Assembly: GCA_027627225.1 (NCBI GenBank)
Contig: CM051030.1
Span: 434,001 to 498,000, forward strand
Length of the DNA stretch: 64,000 nt
Reading direction: 5' to 3'
From: Congeria kusceri
Lineage: Eukaryota; Mollusca; Bivalvia; Myida; Dreissenidae
Shown here: one piece after another, positions 27,561 through 39,154 of the stretch
How positions within the stretch are numbered: the stretch's first letter is position 1
How the letters are laid out: every line of letters begins with the position of its first letter
Notes under the pieces: model-generated
The model's input: only the letters and a program-made list of their open reading frames with translations
What the model was told of the DNA's origin: nothing
Database searches by the model: none
Program-made: the position numbers and the translations under genes

Positions 27561-30081
27561 CCGTAAAAACTCAGTCATAAGTCGAGATTTTTTTCCTTCA
27601 AAAATCGACTAAAATTACAGTCTCGACTTATGAGGCAGTTCATGAAAAAAAAAAGAAGGAAATTCAAGTAAGATCGATCCTCGCGGCGTCGCGGTAATGG
27701 TTGTTTGTTGTTGTTGTTGTTGTAGAGAAAACTCGTTGATTTATAACACAAAACGTCTTCTATTAACTGATACTTACCAATTAATATAATCACAGTTTGC
27801 AACTTTACTCTTTTTTTATTTTGATAATTTAATAGGAAGTTTCATGTTAGCAGTTGTCTTTTTTAACTGTGAAATCGTAAACAAAGAGTCAAGGTCAAGG
27901 GCATTAATACAAGTCTCACGAAAATTCGCAATCTGCGTGAATTGACACTTTGACGTCATCAAAGTAAAGCCGATTTCTGTCAAGAAGCCATAAAATAACC
28001 CTTTCTCGCCGATAAAATTGGCTTCCTTTGTCTAGAGAAGCGACATGCTTAACCAATCATGTGTTTGTTACTCAGTGGCAATCGTCCAATTATGTTAGAG
28101 CACGTGCATAGCTCCGCCTTTCGAACTTTTACAGAGAATGAAGGTGGAGTTAACGGCCTCTTGGTTATGTCAATCATTGTTATAAAATCACGTTTTTACC
28201 AACATGTTAATCAATTGTTTTGATAGTCATATTAAAAGTACCGGTACAAAGATTGGATTACAGTGATCAAATTGTTTCATCAGATTAAAAGCGTACTGTT
28301 GGTGAAAATAGTTTGTGGGTTATTACTAGCGTGGATTGTTAGAGTGCAAACTTAATATTATTAATATTATTAACTAGATTTTAAAGTGCATAAGTAATAT
28401 CTGGATTTAATAATTAGATAAAAAAAAACTGGACTTACGTTAAATCTGTGAAAATGCCTGGCAAACGCAAACGCCAGGCATATGACAATGCATTTAAAAT
28501 ACGCGTGATAGAGTTTGCTGAGAATTCTAACAACAACAGTGCAGCTGAACGCGAGTTTGGGGTTAGTGAAAAACTAGTACGTGATTGGCGAAAGATGAAA
28601 GACACAATCATGAGTGGACCTATTAAGCAGAAGCGTCGTGTTGTGCGGATCAGTCCGTATGACGACATGGAGAAGGATCTGAACGTCTGGATTCTAGATC
28701 AGCGGCAATGTGGTTTTGCTGTTTCACGCAACGCGATCCGACTCAAGGCTCAGGTGATGGCTAAGGATTCAAAGTACAACATCGACGTGTCGGTGTTCAA
28801 GGCATCTGCGGGTTGGTGCACCCGCTTCATGAACCGATATGACCTGACACTGCGTCAAAGGACGCACATTGCCCAGAAGTTGCCCAGTGACGTCGATGCG
28901 AAGGTGTGCTCCTTCCACAGCTTCGTGCTTAAGGAGCGGAAGGAGTTTGAGTATGAACTTTCGCAGATCGGGAACATGGATGAGACGCCTATGTTCTTCG
29001 ATATGCCGGGTTCGAACACGGTCCACCCGATCGGAGAGAAATCCATCTCTATCCGGACCACTGGCTCGGAGAAGAGTCACTTTACTGTGATTCTAGCCTG
29101 TATGGCCGACGGGACCAAGCTACCACCTGCAGTGGTCTTCAAGAGGAAAACGGTCCCTAAGGAGAAGTTCCCTCCTGGGATCCACGTGTATGTCCAGGAG
29201 AAAGGCTGGGTCGATGACCAAGTGCTAGCGCGGTGGCTGGACGATGTTTGGAGCAAGCGACCGGGGGGATTGTTGAAGAAACGATCGATGCTTGTGTGGG
29301 ACATGTTCCGTGCCCACCTGACGGATCGGGTCAAGAAGCGATTGACGGAGCTGCGCACCCGCCAGTCTGTGATACCGGGAGGGTGTACTTCGGTGTTGCA
29401 GCCGCTTGATGTATGTTTGAACAAGCCGTTCAAGGTCGGTGTGCGCCAGCAGTGGAATGCATGGATGGTAGACGGCCCGCGTGACCTCACCAAAGCAGGG
29501 AACTTGAAGCGGCCTGGTCTGGCAACAGTGTGCGAGTGGGTACTAGCGGCGTGGCAGGGTATCCCACAGCGTGCGGTTGTCACCTCCTTCCTGAAGTGCG
29601 GGATCTCGAACAGCATGGATGGCACACAGGATGATGCAATGTTCGAGGACCTCGTGATGATTGGACGACCATCAGAAGTTTCTGATGTGTCTGTGCATGC
29701 TGCTAGTGATGAGTGTGATGATGACGATTCATATGTGTACGGTGATAGGTTGACGGATGAGCAAGTCGCTGCTCTGTTCAACAGTGACAGTGACTCAAGT
29801 TTTGATGGATTTTAATGTTGGATTATTACTAGTTATCAAATTGCAAGGTAATTATATTGTTTACTGCACTAATATCTGGATAATTTTATTGGATAAAAAC
29901 ATTAAACCGGACAATGAATTTGACGAGGTCTTTGTCATTTTACTGACGCATATTTTCATTTTCCCAATTTCTAGTAATTCTGACTCGACTTATGAAGTGA
30001 ACATAATCAAAATCGCCAATTTCGTACCATTTTTTACCCCCCGACTTATGAGCGGGTAGACTTATGACTGAGTTTTTACGG
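27561..30081 (+). mobile_element. Complete pogo/Tigger-like DNA transposon inserted in the satellite
   Basis: A 2521-bp element with terminal inverted repeats of at least 23 bp beginning CCGTAAAAACTCAGTCATAA, flanked by the target duplication TA (27559-27560 and 30082-30083). Removing the element and one TA restores the satellite monomer phrase GGATACCTACGTAATG exactly. Subterminal CGACTTATGA motifs occur near both ends (27620, 29984, 30042). It encodes one intact transposase. The precise junctions and open frame indicate a recent insertion, younger than the satellite. Confidence 0.95.
28454..29815 (+). CDS. Pogo/Tigger-family transposase, intact
   Basis: 453 codons in one exon, starting at ATG 28454. 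It cuts and rejoins the element at TA sites. Residues about 1-55 (RQAYDNAFKIRVIEFAE to VSEKLVRDWRKMK) look like the Brinker-type helix-turn-helix found in POGK-like pogo transposases. About 65-140 is a CENP-B/Tc5-type second DNA-binding region (GWCTRFMNRYDLTLRQRT). The DDE-type catalytic domain follows: D176 in NMDETPMFF, D283 in VWDMFRAHLT and D319 in LQPLDVCLNKPF, with 35 residues between the last two (a DD35D arrangement). The C-terminus is acidic (DECDDDDS). The reading frame is clearly more GC-rich than its AT-rich surroundings, as expected for a recently arrived element. Antisense ORFs of up to 234 codons are shadows of this gene. Confidence 0.93.
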   Translation: MPGKRKRQAYDNAFKIRVIEFAENSNNNSAAEREFGVSEKLVRDWRKMKDTIMSGPIKQKRRVVRISPYDDMEKDLNVWILDQRQCGFAVSRNAIRLKAQVMAKDSKYNIDVSVFKASAGWCTRFMNRYDLTLRQRTHIAQKLPSDVDAKVCSFHSFVLKERKEFEYELSQIGNMDETPMFFDMPGSNTVHPIGEKSISIRTTGSEKSHFTVILACMADGTKLPPAVVFKRKTVPKEKFPPGIHVYVQEKGWVDDQVLARWLDDVWSKRPGGLLKKRSMLVWDMFRAHLTDRVKKRLTELRTRQSVIPGGCTSVLQPLDVCLNKPFKVGVRQQWNAWMVDGPRDLTKAGNLKRPGLATVCEWVLAAWQGIPQRAVVTSFLKCGISNSMDGTQDDAMFEDLVMIGRPSEVSDVSVHAASDECDDDDSYVYGDRLTDEQVAALFNSDSDSSFDGF

Positions 30082-33000
30082 TACGTAATGATGACTTCCT
30101 AGTATGAGACTCCAATAGCTGTCATTATCTGTGAAGGCACTTGTGACATGGGTAAGGGCCCTGTTGAAATATGGATACCTACCTAACGATGACTTCCCAG
30201 TATGCGACTGCAATAGCTGTCATTATCTGTGAAGGCACTTGTGACATTGGTAAGGGCCCAGTTGAAATATGAATACCTACGTAATGATGACTTCCTAGTA
30301 TGGGACTCCAATAGGTGTCATTATCTGTGAAGGCACTTGTGACATGGGTAAGGGCCCTGTTGTGTAATATGGATACCTACGTAATGATGACTTCCTAGTA
30401 TGAGACTCCAATAGCTGTCATTATCTGTGAAGGCACTTGTGACATGGGTAAGGGCCCTGTTGAAATATGGATAACTACGTAATGAAGACTTCCTAGTATG
30501 AGACTCCAATAGCTGCCATTATCTGTGAAGGCACTTGTGACATGGGTAAGGGCCCTGTTGAAATATGGATACCTACCTAACGATGACTTCCTAGTATGCG
30601 ACTGCAATAGCTGTCATTATATGTGAAGGCACTTGTGACATGGGTAAGGGCCCTGTTGAAATATGAATACCTACGTAATGATTACTTCCTACTATGGGAC
30701 TCCAATAGGTGTCACTATCTGTGAAGGCACTTGTGACATGGGTAAGGGCCCTGTTGTGTAATATGGATACCTACATAATGATGACTTCCTAGTATGAGAC
30801 TCCAATAGCTGTCATTATCTGTGAAGGCACTTGTGACACGGGTAAGAGTCCTGTTGAAATATGGATACCTACCTAATGATGACTTCCTAGTATGAGACTC
30901 CAATAGCTGTCATTATCTGTGAATGCACTTGTGACATGGGTAAGGGTCCTGTTGAAATATGGATACCTATGTAATGATGACTTCCTAGTATGAGACTCCA
31001 ATAGCTGTCATTATCTGTGAAGGCACTTGTGACATGGGTAAGGGTCCTGTTGAAATATGGATACCTACGTAATGATGACTTCCTAGTATGAGACTCCAAT
31101 AGCTGTCATTATCTGTGAAGGCACTTGTGACATGGGTAAGGGCCCTGTTGAAATATGGATAACTACATAATGATGACTTCCTAGTATGAGACTCCAATAG
31201 CTGTCATTATCTGTGAAGGCACTTGTGACATGGGTAAGGGCCCTGTTGAAATATGGATACCTACATAATGATGACTTCCTAGTATGGGACTCCAATAGCT
31301 GCCATTATCTGTGAAGGCACTTGTGACATTGGTAAGGGTCCTGTTGAAATATGGATACCTACGTAATGATGACTTCCTAGTATGGGACTCCAATAGCTGT
31401 CATTATCTGTGAAGGCACTTGTGACATGGGTAAGGGTCCTGTTGAAATATGCATACCTACATAATGATGACTTCCTAGTATGGGACTCCAATAGCTGCCA
31501 TTATCGGTGAAGGCACTTGTGACATTGGTAAGGGTCCTGTTGAAATATGGATAACTACATAATGATGACTTCCTAGTATGGGACTCCAATAGCTGTCATT
31601 ATCTGTGAAGGCACTTGTGACATGGGTAAGGGCCCTGTTGAAATATGCATACCTACATAATGATGACTTCCTAGTATGGGACTCCAATAGCTGCCATTAT
31701 CTGTGAAGGCACTTGTGACATTGGTAAGGGTCCTGTTGAAATATGGATACCTACGTAATGATGACTTCCTAGTATGAGACTCCAATAGCTGTCATTATCT
31801 GTGAAGGCACTTGTGACATGTGTAAGGGTCCTGTTGAAATATGGATACCTACGTAATGATGACTTCCTAGTATGGGACTGCAATAGCTGTCATTATCTGT
31901 GAAGGCACTTGTGACATGGGTAAGGGCCCTGTTGAAATATGGATACATGCCTAATGATGACTTCCTAGTATGGGACTCCAATAGCTGTCATTATCTGTGA
32001 AGGCACTTGTGACATGGGTAAGGGCCCTGTTGAAATATGGATACCTACCTAACGATGACTTCCCAGTATGCGACTGCAATAGCTGTCATTATCTGTGAAG
32101 GCACTTTTGACATTGGTAAGGGCCCTGTTGAAATATGAATACCTACGTAATGATGACTTCCTAGTATGGGACTCCAATAGGTGTCATTATCTGTGAAGGC
32201 ACTTGTGACATGGGTAAGGGCCCTGTTGTGTAATATGGATACCTACGTAATGATGACTTCCTAGTATGAGACTCCAATAGCTGTCATTATCTGTGAAGGC
32301 ACTTTTGACATTGGTAAGGGTCCTGTTGAAATATGAATACCTACGTAATGATGACTTCCTAGTATGAGACTCCAATAGCTGCCATTATCTGTGAAGGCAC
32401 TTGTGACATTGGTAAGGTCCTGTTGAAATATGGATACCTACGTAATGATGACTTCCTAGTATGCGACTCCAATAGCTGTCATTATCTGTGAAGGCACTTG
32501 TGACATGGGTAAGGGTCCTGTTGAAATATGGATACCTACGTAATGATGACTTCCTAGTATGAGACTCCAATAGCTGTCATTATCTGTGAAGGCACTTGTG
32601 ACATTGGTAAGGGTCCTGTTGAAATATGGATACCTACGTAATGATGACTTCCTAGTATGAGACTCCAATAGCTGTCATTATCTGTGAAGGCACTTGTGAC
32701 ATGGGTAAGGGTCCTGTTGAAATATGGATACCTACGTAATGATGACTTCCTAGTATGGGACTGCAATAGCTGTCATTATCTGTGAAGGCACTTGTGACAT
32801 GGGTAAGGGCCCTGTTGAAATATGGATACATGCCTAATGATGACTTCCTAGTATGGGACTCCAATAGCTGTCATTATCTGTGAAGGCACTTGTGACATGG
32901 GTAAGGGCCCTGTTAAAATATGGATACCTACGTAATGATGACTTAGTTTGTGACTCCAATAGCTGTCATTATCTGTGAAGGCACTTGTGACATGGGTATG

Positions 33001-33110
33001 GGCCCTGTTGAAATATGGATACCTGTCTAATGATGACTTACTAGTATGGGACTCCAATAGCTGTCATTATCTGTAAAGGCACTTGCGACATGGGTAAGGT
33101 GTTACCTGCA
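30082..33110. repeat. 98-bp satellite array, right block (about 31 monomers)
   Basis: Same monomer as 25191-27560. Variant monomers recur at a distance: the variant CTAACGATGACTTCCCAGTA at 30183 and 32049 (about 19 monomers apart), and GGATACATGCCTAATG at 31941 and 32824 (nine monomers apart). The array ends with a diverged monomer at 33040-33100 whose GTAAGG is followed by unique sequence. Confidence 0.95.
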
Positions 33111-33215
33111 ACGAAATGGAAAGAATAGATAGTTATCCATTGTGAACACACCAATCAAACAAGAGCTGTCTCAGGACAGCGTGCTCAAGTATTCATACCC
33201 TTTCGTCACAGTTAT

Positions 33216-33503
33216 GGTTTGTTTATTTGGATTTTTCGCCGTATTCAACAGTATTTCAGTCATACAACGGCGGTCAGTTAACCTACTCACACTTTGCCTG
33301 GGTAAGCTGGTTTACCAGTACTAAGTGCACATACTTATGCCAGTAACTGACAACTGCCCTACTTGAATCAGAGGTAGGGGGAGAATGGCCATATAAATAA
33401 CTTCATGACCAATCCCCCAAAAAGTTATGTGGCCGGGCTGGGAATCGAACCCGCAATTCTCAGATTTGTAGTCCAGCGCTCTACCAACTGAGCTAGCCGG
33501 CCT
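33216..33503 (-). repeat. tRNA-derived SINE, family 1, copy 3
   Basis: Minus-strand head with GGCTAGCTCAGTTGGTAGAG and box B GGGTTCGATTCCCAGCC, the best preserved B box of the four copies; the shared body; and an AAAC-type tail. This is probably the youngest copy here. Confidence 0.88.
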
Positions 33504-35158
33504 TGGTCAGTGACTTCTTGAGTGTTCACAAGCTTTTCCTTCAAAAATAAAATTATATTTTATGAAGTTTTCATTAAATGGTTACTTCACACATTGGTAT
33601 CGTTTTTTTAATGGAACAGTTAAATATTTGTTTTTATAAATTACACAAAAATTTGTCACTGTGACAATTTTCACGGGCACAGGAAAATTAGTAGTAGTAG
33701 TTAGCTTGATAGGAATGAAATGTACATAAAGTACCGCGATGCGCATGCACACTATTGCCGGTAAGTTTCCATTGAAAGTGCATGTTTTTGTAGGTGTGAG
33801 TGCGAATCCTGCTAGAACAGTGTATAACAAATTGGGGGGGGGGGGGGGCATTGAATATATTTTGTTCTTAACAATTCCACCTATATATTATTACTGAATA
33901 TAATTTTATGTTTTACAAGACCACAGATTGAATCATATATGATCTTACACCGAAATACTTATTAAAGTGTGTTCGTATTTTAAAATGAAACTGAAAATGT
34001 ATTGAATAAATCATTACCATTACCACCACAAAGATGTGAAAATGAGAACCATAACTTTACTACTTAGATTTCAAAAATCGTAAGACTTACATCCATTTGA
34101 AACATAACTTTACAACTTGGATTTCAAGAATCGTAAGACTTATAACCGTTTGAAAGCTTGGAATTATGGTATCCACAACCACTAGTTCTAGTCCTCAAAA
34201 TGGGGCCAATCAAACACAATACTACACCAGCATGAGCATGTACTAACTCAAAAAAGAATCTGGGCAGTTATGCGCTTTTTTTAAAGCTTTAACTCTTCAG
34301 GTTGCAAACTTACGACTTCTGAGTTTTACCTTTAACCCAAGTTATTCCGAAAATGAGAAACAAGCTAGAACTCCGCGAGTCAGATCTGTCTCCTGACAGA
34401 GCATAACTCAAGTACGATAAAAGCAATTATGCACAAAATCGACTTAACCTTCCTCTTATGCCTACTAACACTTCCGTAAAGTTTCATAATGAGTGCACAA
34501 AAAATTCCCAAGTAATTGTCTGCGCAAACTGAAGGAGACACCTCTGCCGCCCCCACCGCCAACAGTAACCCCTAAATGTCGCCTTTTCAGGCGACTCAAA
34601 AACTGTAAGTAATAATGTTCCTGAACAGAATTATCATTCAGTTAAATTTCTGTACCCAACATTTGTAGGTTTGAATTGGGAAATACTCCAAATAATACCT
34701 CAGCAAAAAGTGTCCAGTTTCTTATTTGAGTAACTACATAAAACACAAGATTTGTTCTTATCGACTCGAGCACTTTATACACTTCCAGTCGTCCTTTTTG
34801 ACATACCTTCGTCTATAAACCCTCTTATCTAGTCAATGACCTAGCTAAGACCAAGGGCAGATTCATGGATACACAATTATGTACTGTGACACTTTGTTTT
34901 ATCCTTACTAAAGCAATTTTAATCAGACTTGTTCTCGCCAGATAGAAAATCTATGTCAAAAATGGCTGCTACGTACCACATTTTAACTAACTAAATTGAA
35001 TTTCTTTACGATCTGTTTTTGTCAAACATAGATAAAAAATATTGAAAATATATCAGGTTTTTTTGAAGGGGCATAATAAATCCAGTGAAGTCAACTTTTG
35101 GGCTAAAGTGCATAATTTTAAGGAAATGACACCCATAATCACCCCCTGCTATATAAGC
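33504..35158. other. Intergenic stretch without recognised gene
   Basis: AT-rich. Contains a run of about 16 G at 33834-33849. An approximate duplication (ACATAACTTTAC(A/T)ACTT, AATCGTAAGACTTA) lies at 34048-34145. A repeat-like stretch around GATCTGTCTCCTGACAGAGC lies at 34380-34560. Short ORFs show no domain. Confidence 0.4.
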
Positions 35159-35420
35159 AGGGGTCATATTCCAGAAACATCTTATGTGAAATCTTATCCT
35201 TAGCCTTAAAATCGTCATTTTTCTTAAGCATTTTATTCCATGTATACATAAAATTCTGCTAAATGTTTCCTAATTATCAACATATTATTAACTACTGTTT
35301 ACTTAACTATAATTGGATTCATTAATTTAAATGTAGGTTTAAAAATATTACCTTGCAAAAATTGGACCTTAAGTGAAAATATGTTAAGATAAACTTAAGA
35401 TGTTTCTGGAATATGGCCCC
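35159..35420. mobile_element. MITE family E
   Basis: Left end GGGTCATATTCCAGAAACATC and right end GATGTTTCTGGAATATGGCCCC are inverted repeats of about 25 bp, continuing through TTAAG-rich arms. A truncated relative is at 41050-41250 (ending GATGTTTCTGAAATATGCCC). Confidence 0.75.
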
Positions 35421-35873
35421 AGATCAAGCTCCAGATAAGTTGTTTGTGTATAGTGTAAATGTAAGCTTAAACAATAATTTGTGGGCGTAACGGTACTGTC
35501 AGTCGGAAATATCGGTAATATGGAAAGTTGACAATTGGTTAGCGATTGAATGCAATTTAGAAACGTTAAATAATGTAGTAGACATTTCAAGAAGATAATA
35601 ACTAGATGTGTCACAAACACAGATGCACTCACTAAGGGTATCACGTTTAAACGTTTAAACGGTCGCGTTTCGTGTTTTGCTCAAAAACGTTTACAAAAAC
35701 AGTAAACATTTAAACGACAGTCAATATCAACAGAATCCATTTTAGTTCATTACGTTACGACGTTGCAAAGCTTATTAACAGCTGCTGAAAAAGACTCGTA
35801 TTTGTATCACGTGCGCCAGATGGCCCTTATTCACAATACCGTAAACATAACAATACACCATGTACGGACTAAA

Positions 35874-36022
35874 CGTCTTGAATATTTAACGCGCGTCGGC
35901 ACGAAGTGCACGAGAAAATTTTCCCGCCATTTGTTGCATGAGCATGCCCCGAATCGTCTTGAACATTCGACGTGCGTCGGCATGAAGTGCCCGAGGAAAT
36001 TTTCCCGCCGTTTCTTCATCGG
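35874..36022 (+). repeat. 81-bp direct repeat in the hAT leader
   Basis: Two diverged copies, 81 bp apart (CGTCTTGAATATTTAACGCG at 35874 and CGTCTTGAACATTCGACGTG at 35955), each with a CGTCGGCA(C/T)GAAGTGC block and AAATTTTCCCGCC. They lie just upstream of the transposase ATG at 36040 and may be transposase-binding or promoter repeats; the role is inference. Confidence 0.7.
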
Positions 36023-36039
36023 CATTCATTTTTAGAGAT

Positions 36040-38246
36040 ATGGCGAACGAGACAGGTCGCGGAAAAAAATCTCCGTATTGGAACTTTTTTACTAAAATTG
36101 AAGTATGCGGAAAAGAAAAGGTTAAATGTAACTTGTGTGCAACAGAGTTGTCGTACAAAGGTGGAAGTACGGGGACCATGGCGAACCACATAAAAATGGT
36201 TCACAAGTCTGTGCGACTGGATGCAACTAAAACGTCCGCAGACGATAGTGAGAAACAGCAGCGGAAGCTGACTGATTTTGCCAAACCCACGATGACTCAG
36301 CAAAAATGGATAGTTTGCACAGAGAAATTAGCCCTCATGTGTGCGCGAGATCTCCGACCTATTTCCATTGTAAATGGAGAAGGTTTCATTGACTTTTGTC
36401 GAGAGCTTAATCCGTCGTATGACGTGCCTGGCCCTAGCACAGTGTCAACTTACGTTACAAAAATGTACGAGTCGGAAAAAAGCGAACTGCTAAACGTATT
36501 ATCCAAGCAGACTGGCGTGGCACTGACATCGGACCATTGGACTAGCCTTGCAACGGAGGGCTATATTACAGTAACTTGTCACTTCATTGATGAAGGTAAG
36601 CACAAACTATAAATGCATTGATATATTTTTAATAACATAATTTCATACCAAATCAGTTTATGGAACCCACAGTACATTACACTGATTACAGTACATTAAT
36701 CATTTAATTATTTGAAATTTGACATTTAATTCGTCGGCATGTTTATAATGAAATAGGACATATTTTAAGTTTACTGTAGTGATGCAATGATTTAGTAAAC
36801 AAATATACGTCATGTACGAGTTTGTCAATTTGGATGTAGGAAAAAATACCTCATCACGTTAGTGAAATTTGAATGTTGACTTTAGTATTATGCCAAAAAT
36901 GATAAAGTATCTTGTAAAAAAAAAGCTAATTTAAGCGTGTAAGAAGATGTTTAATGTATTCCATTTTCTGTTTGCAGATTGGAATTACCACAACAGAGTG
37001 TTGGCCACTCGAGCTGTAAAAGAGCGACACACTGCAGAAAATACAGCAGCGGAAATCAAATCGATAACCCAGGAATTCGGCATAAAAGATGAGCATGTTT
37101 CCGCTATTGTAACTGACAATGCGTCAAATATGGTGGCGTGCGTACAACAACTTCAGTGGACTCACGTACGCTGTTTTGGACACACGCTACAATTGTCCAT
37201 TCGCAGTGGGTTTGAGAAGTCGGAGACTATCCGAAAGGCATTGGTTTCATGCAGAAGATTAGTAAAACACTTCCGAAAATCCGTTGTCGTCTCAAATGCA
37301 CTTGAAGAAAAACAAAAGCAAATGGGCTCCAAGTCCAAGGAAAACAGCTTAATCATTGACTGTGAAACACGTTGGAATTCAACATACGACATGCTCGAAA
37401 GGCTTCTCGAACAGCGTCTACCGGTGTATGCCGTCTTGCACGACCCAGACAAAAATCGCTGATGCGCGTTCTCTTGACCTAACTGATGACCAGCTGAAAA
37501 TAATTGAGGGTCTGGTCCCGGTTTTAAAACCGCTATATTTTGCAACGAGAACAATGTGTTCAGAGCTGTACCCTACCGTCGGTGGTATTTACCCGATACT
37601 TTTCAGTATAATAAACCACCACCTCGCTGAGAATGACCAAGACACTCCCGCTGTTGCAAAATTCAAGAAAGACGTGCATTCTGATTTGGTGAAAAGGTAT
37701 CACATTGACAGTGACGAAATCACATCAAGCTTGCCGGTCATATGCACTTTTCTTGACCCCAGGTACAGATCACTGCCGTTTCTGACGAAGCCCCAGCGGA
37801 AACTGGTTCATGAGAGCGTGCTTGAGCGTGTGGACACTTTACAGTTACCGATGTCTCAACCAACCGCCGATAGCCCAAATATAATCTCTCAACCAGGGCC
37901 AAGCAAGCGATCGAAACTTGACCAAGATGACATGGCATTTTTGTTAGGTGGATATTTCCAGGCAACAACCAGTGCTACACCGTCAAATGGTGCCGAAGAA
38001 CTTGAGCGTTATCTGTGTGATAAAGCTGTCCCATTAAGTCAAAGTCCATTTCTGTGGTGGAAATTGAACATGGACACCTATCCCCGACTTGCAGTTCTTG
38101 CGAGAAAATTGACCGGTGTGCCAGCAACTTCCGTACCATCGGAGCGAGTGTTTTCCGTTGCTGGAGCTACCGTTACTAAGCTTAGGGCGTCCCTAGACTC
38201 TTCATCAGTGGACAAACTGGTGTTCCTCCACAAATCTAGTGAGTAA
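36040..38246 (+). pseudogene. hAT transposase with BED zinc finger, one intron, one frameshift
   Basis: Exon 1 is 36040-36595 and starts MANETGRGKK. A BED-type finger has C30 and C33 (CNLC) and H50 and H55. The stretch LTSDHWTS follows near residue 165. The intron is 36596-36977 (GTAAGC to TTTGCAG) and joins in phase to DWNYHNRVLATR. Exon 2 contains VTDNASNM, RCFGHTLQL and DCETRWNSTYDML. Near 37435-37462 the frame changes: the first frame stops at TGA 37460-37462 while homology continues in the next frame from TKIADARSLDLTDDQ. The rest is intact, including TFLDPRYR and the C-terminal dimerisation block WWKLNMDTYPRLAVLARKL with VPATSVPSERVFSVAG, ending at TAA 38244-38246. The reading is ZBED/Ac-type hAT. 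The break is one indel, and an assembly error is possible. Confidence 0.92.
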
Positions 38247-39154
38247 ACCTTTACGGGACGACGGGTACGCAAACCACGCCAGCGAGTTCATTCCTGATGC
38301 AGCCAATTTAATGAACAGATACTCGTTTTGACGTACATCTTGTTAATTAAAACATTGAAAATTTCTATTGTTTATCTCAGTATTTCAAATATAAACACTT
38401 AAATAAAATGGTCAGGGTACCATTTTACTAAACTACTAACTCTAGTCGTAGACTTACGCACACAATTTAAAGTAATTGAGTTTTAAATATAACAGATTGA
38501 TGCAAGTTAATAATTTCTTGGAATGTATAAATATGCTATGACTTCGCTCGAAAACATAAAATATATCAAAGTATTAATAAACTGAATAGTCTTCACTGAA
38601 TTTAAAATACGGTTGAAAGTTTAGGAATTGCGTAAGTAGCTTAGTAAAATTTTACCCTGCACCATAAACGGAAAACACAGAAATAGAATATAGTTAAATG
38701 CAATACAGATCTATACGTTTTCAAATGCAATAAATACGTGTTGTTGTTTTTTTTGTCTTTTTTTATCCAGAGCTTTTTACGTCCTCATTTATGCAATCTG
38801 TATTACGAATTCAACTCACCAACTGTGCTAACGAATAAAACCGGTTTACTCTTATTGAAGAAATGTGGGTTCGATATTAATTCGTCTTTGTTACAAAATA
38901 TTACGGCATGTAAGTAGACAAAGTGTAACCCAATGGTTCGACAACGACGAGAACAGTTGGTTTTAATATGACGTCATTGCGCGAATGGGATATGCACTGA
39001 ATATAACTTCCGGAAATAATTACTACTTTCAGTTTGGAAATGCGATGGCACTGATGCTTTTAAAACGGACATAGGGATACCGTTTAAACGGTAACGTTTC
39101 GTTTATTTCATTTCGTTTAAACTTTTAGAAAAATCTGTAAACGTGATACCCTTA
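38247..39154 (+). other. 3' non-coding part of the hAT element
   Basis: About 0.9 kb between the transposase stop and the right terminal repeat. AT-rich, no ORF. The last 120 bp carry GTTTAAACG-type subterminal repeats. Confidence 0.6.

Larger units (their letters stand above)
35633..39154 (+). mobile_element. hAT-superfamily DNA transposon, complete ends
   Basis: A 3522-bp element. The terminal inverted repeats begin TAAGGGTATCACGTTTA and are flanked by a perfect 8-bp target duplication GCACTCAC (35625-35632 and 39155-39162), as expected for hAT. Subterminal GTTTAAACG motifs are repeated near both ends. It carries one transposase gene with an intron and a single frameshift. The perfect target duplication means the insertion is recent even though the gene is now broken. 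Confidence 0.95.

Noticed and set aside
29077..29781. 234-codon antisense ORF
   Set aside because: Exact shadow of the pogo transposase on the opposite strand.
28454..29815. Pogo transposase as a domesticated host gene
   Set aside because: Perfect terminal repeats and TA duplication around it show a mobile element, not a domesticated gene.
25198..33057. Dozens of about 70-codon minus-strand ORFs starting MESHTRKSSL
   Set aside because: One per satellite monomer, overlapping each other in shifting frames because 98 is not a multiple of three. Differences between monomers show no coding constraint.
25191..33110. CRISPR-like appearance of regularly spaced repeats
   Set aside because: There are no unique spacers; whole monomers are repeated, and the context is a eukaryotic intron-rich genome. 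The same applies to the 34-, 39-, 42- and 59-bp arrays.
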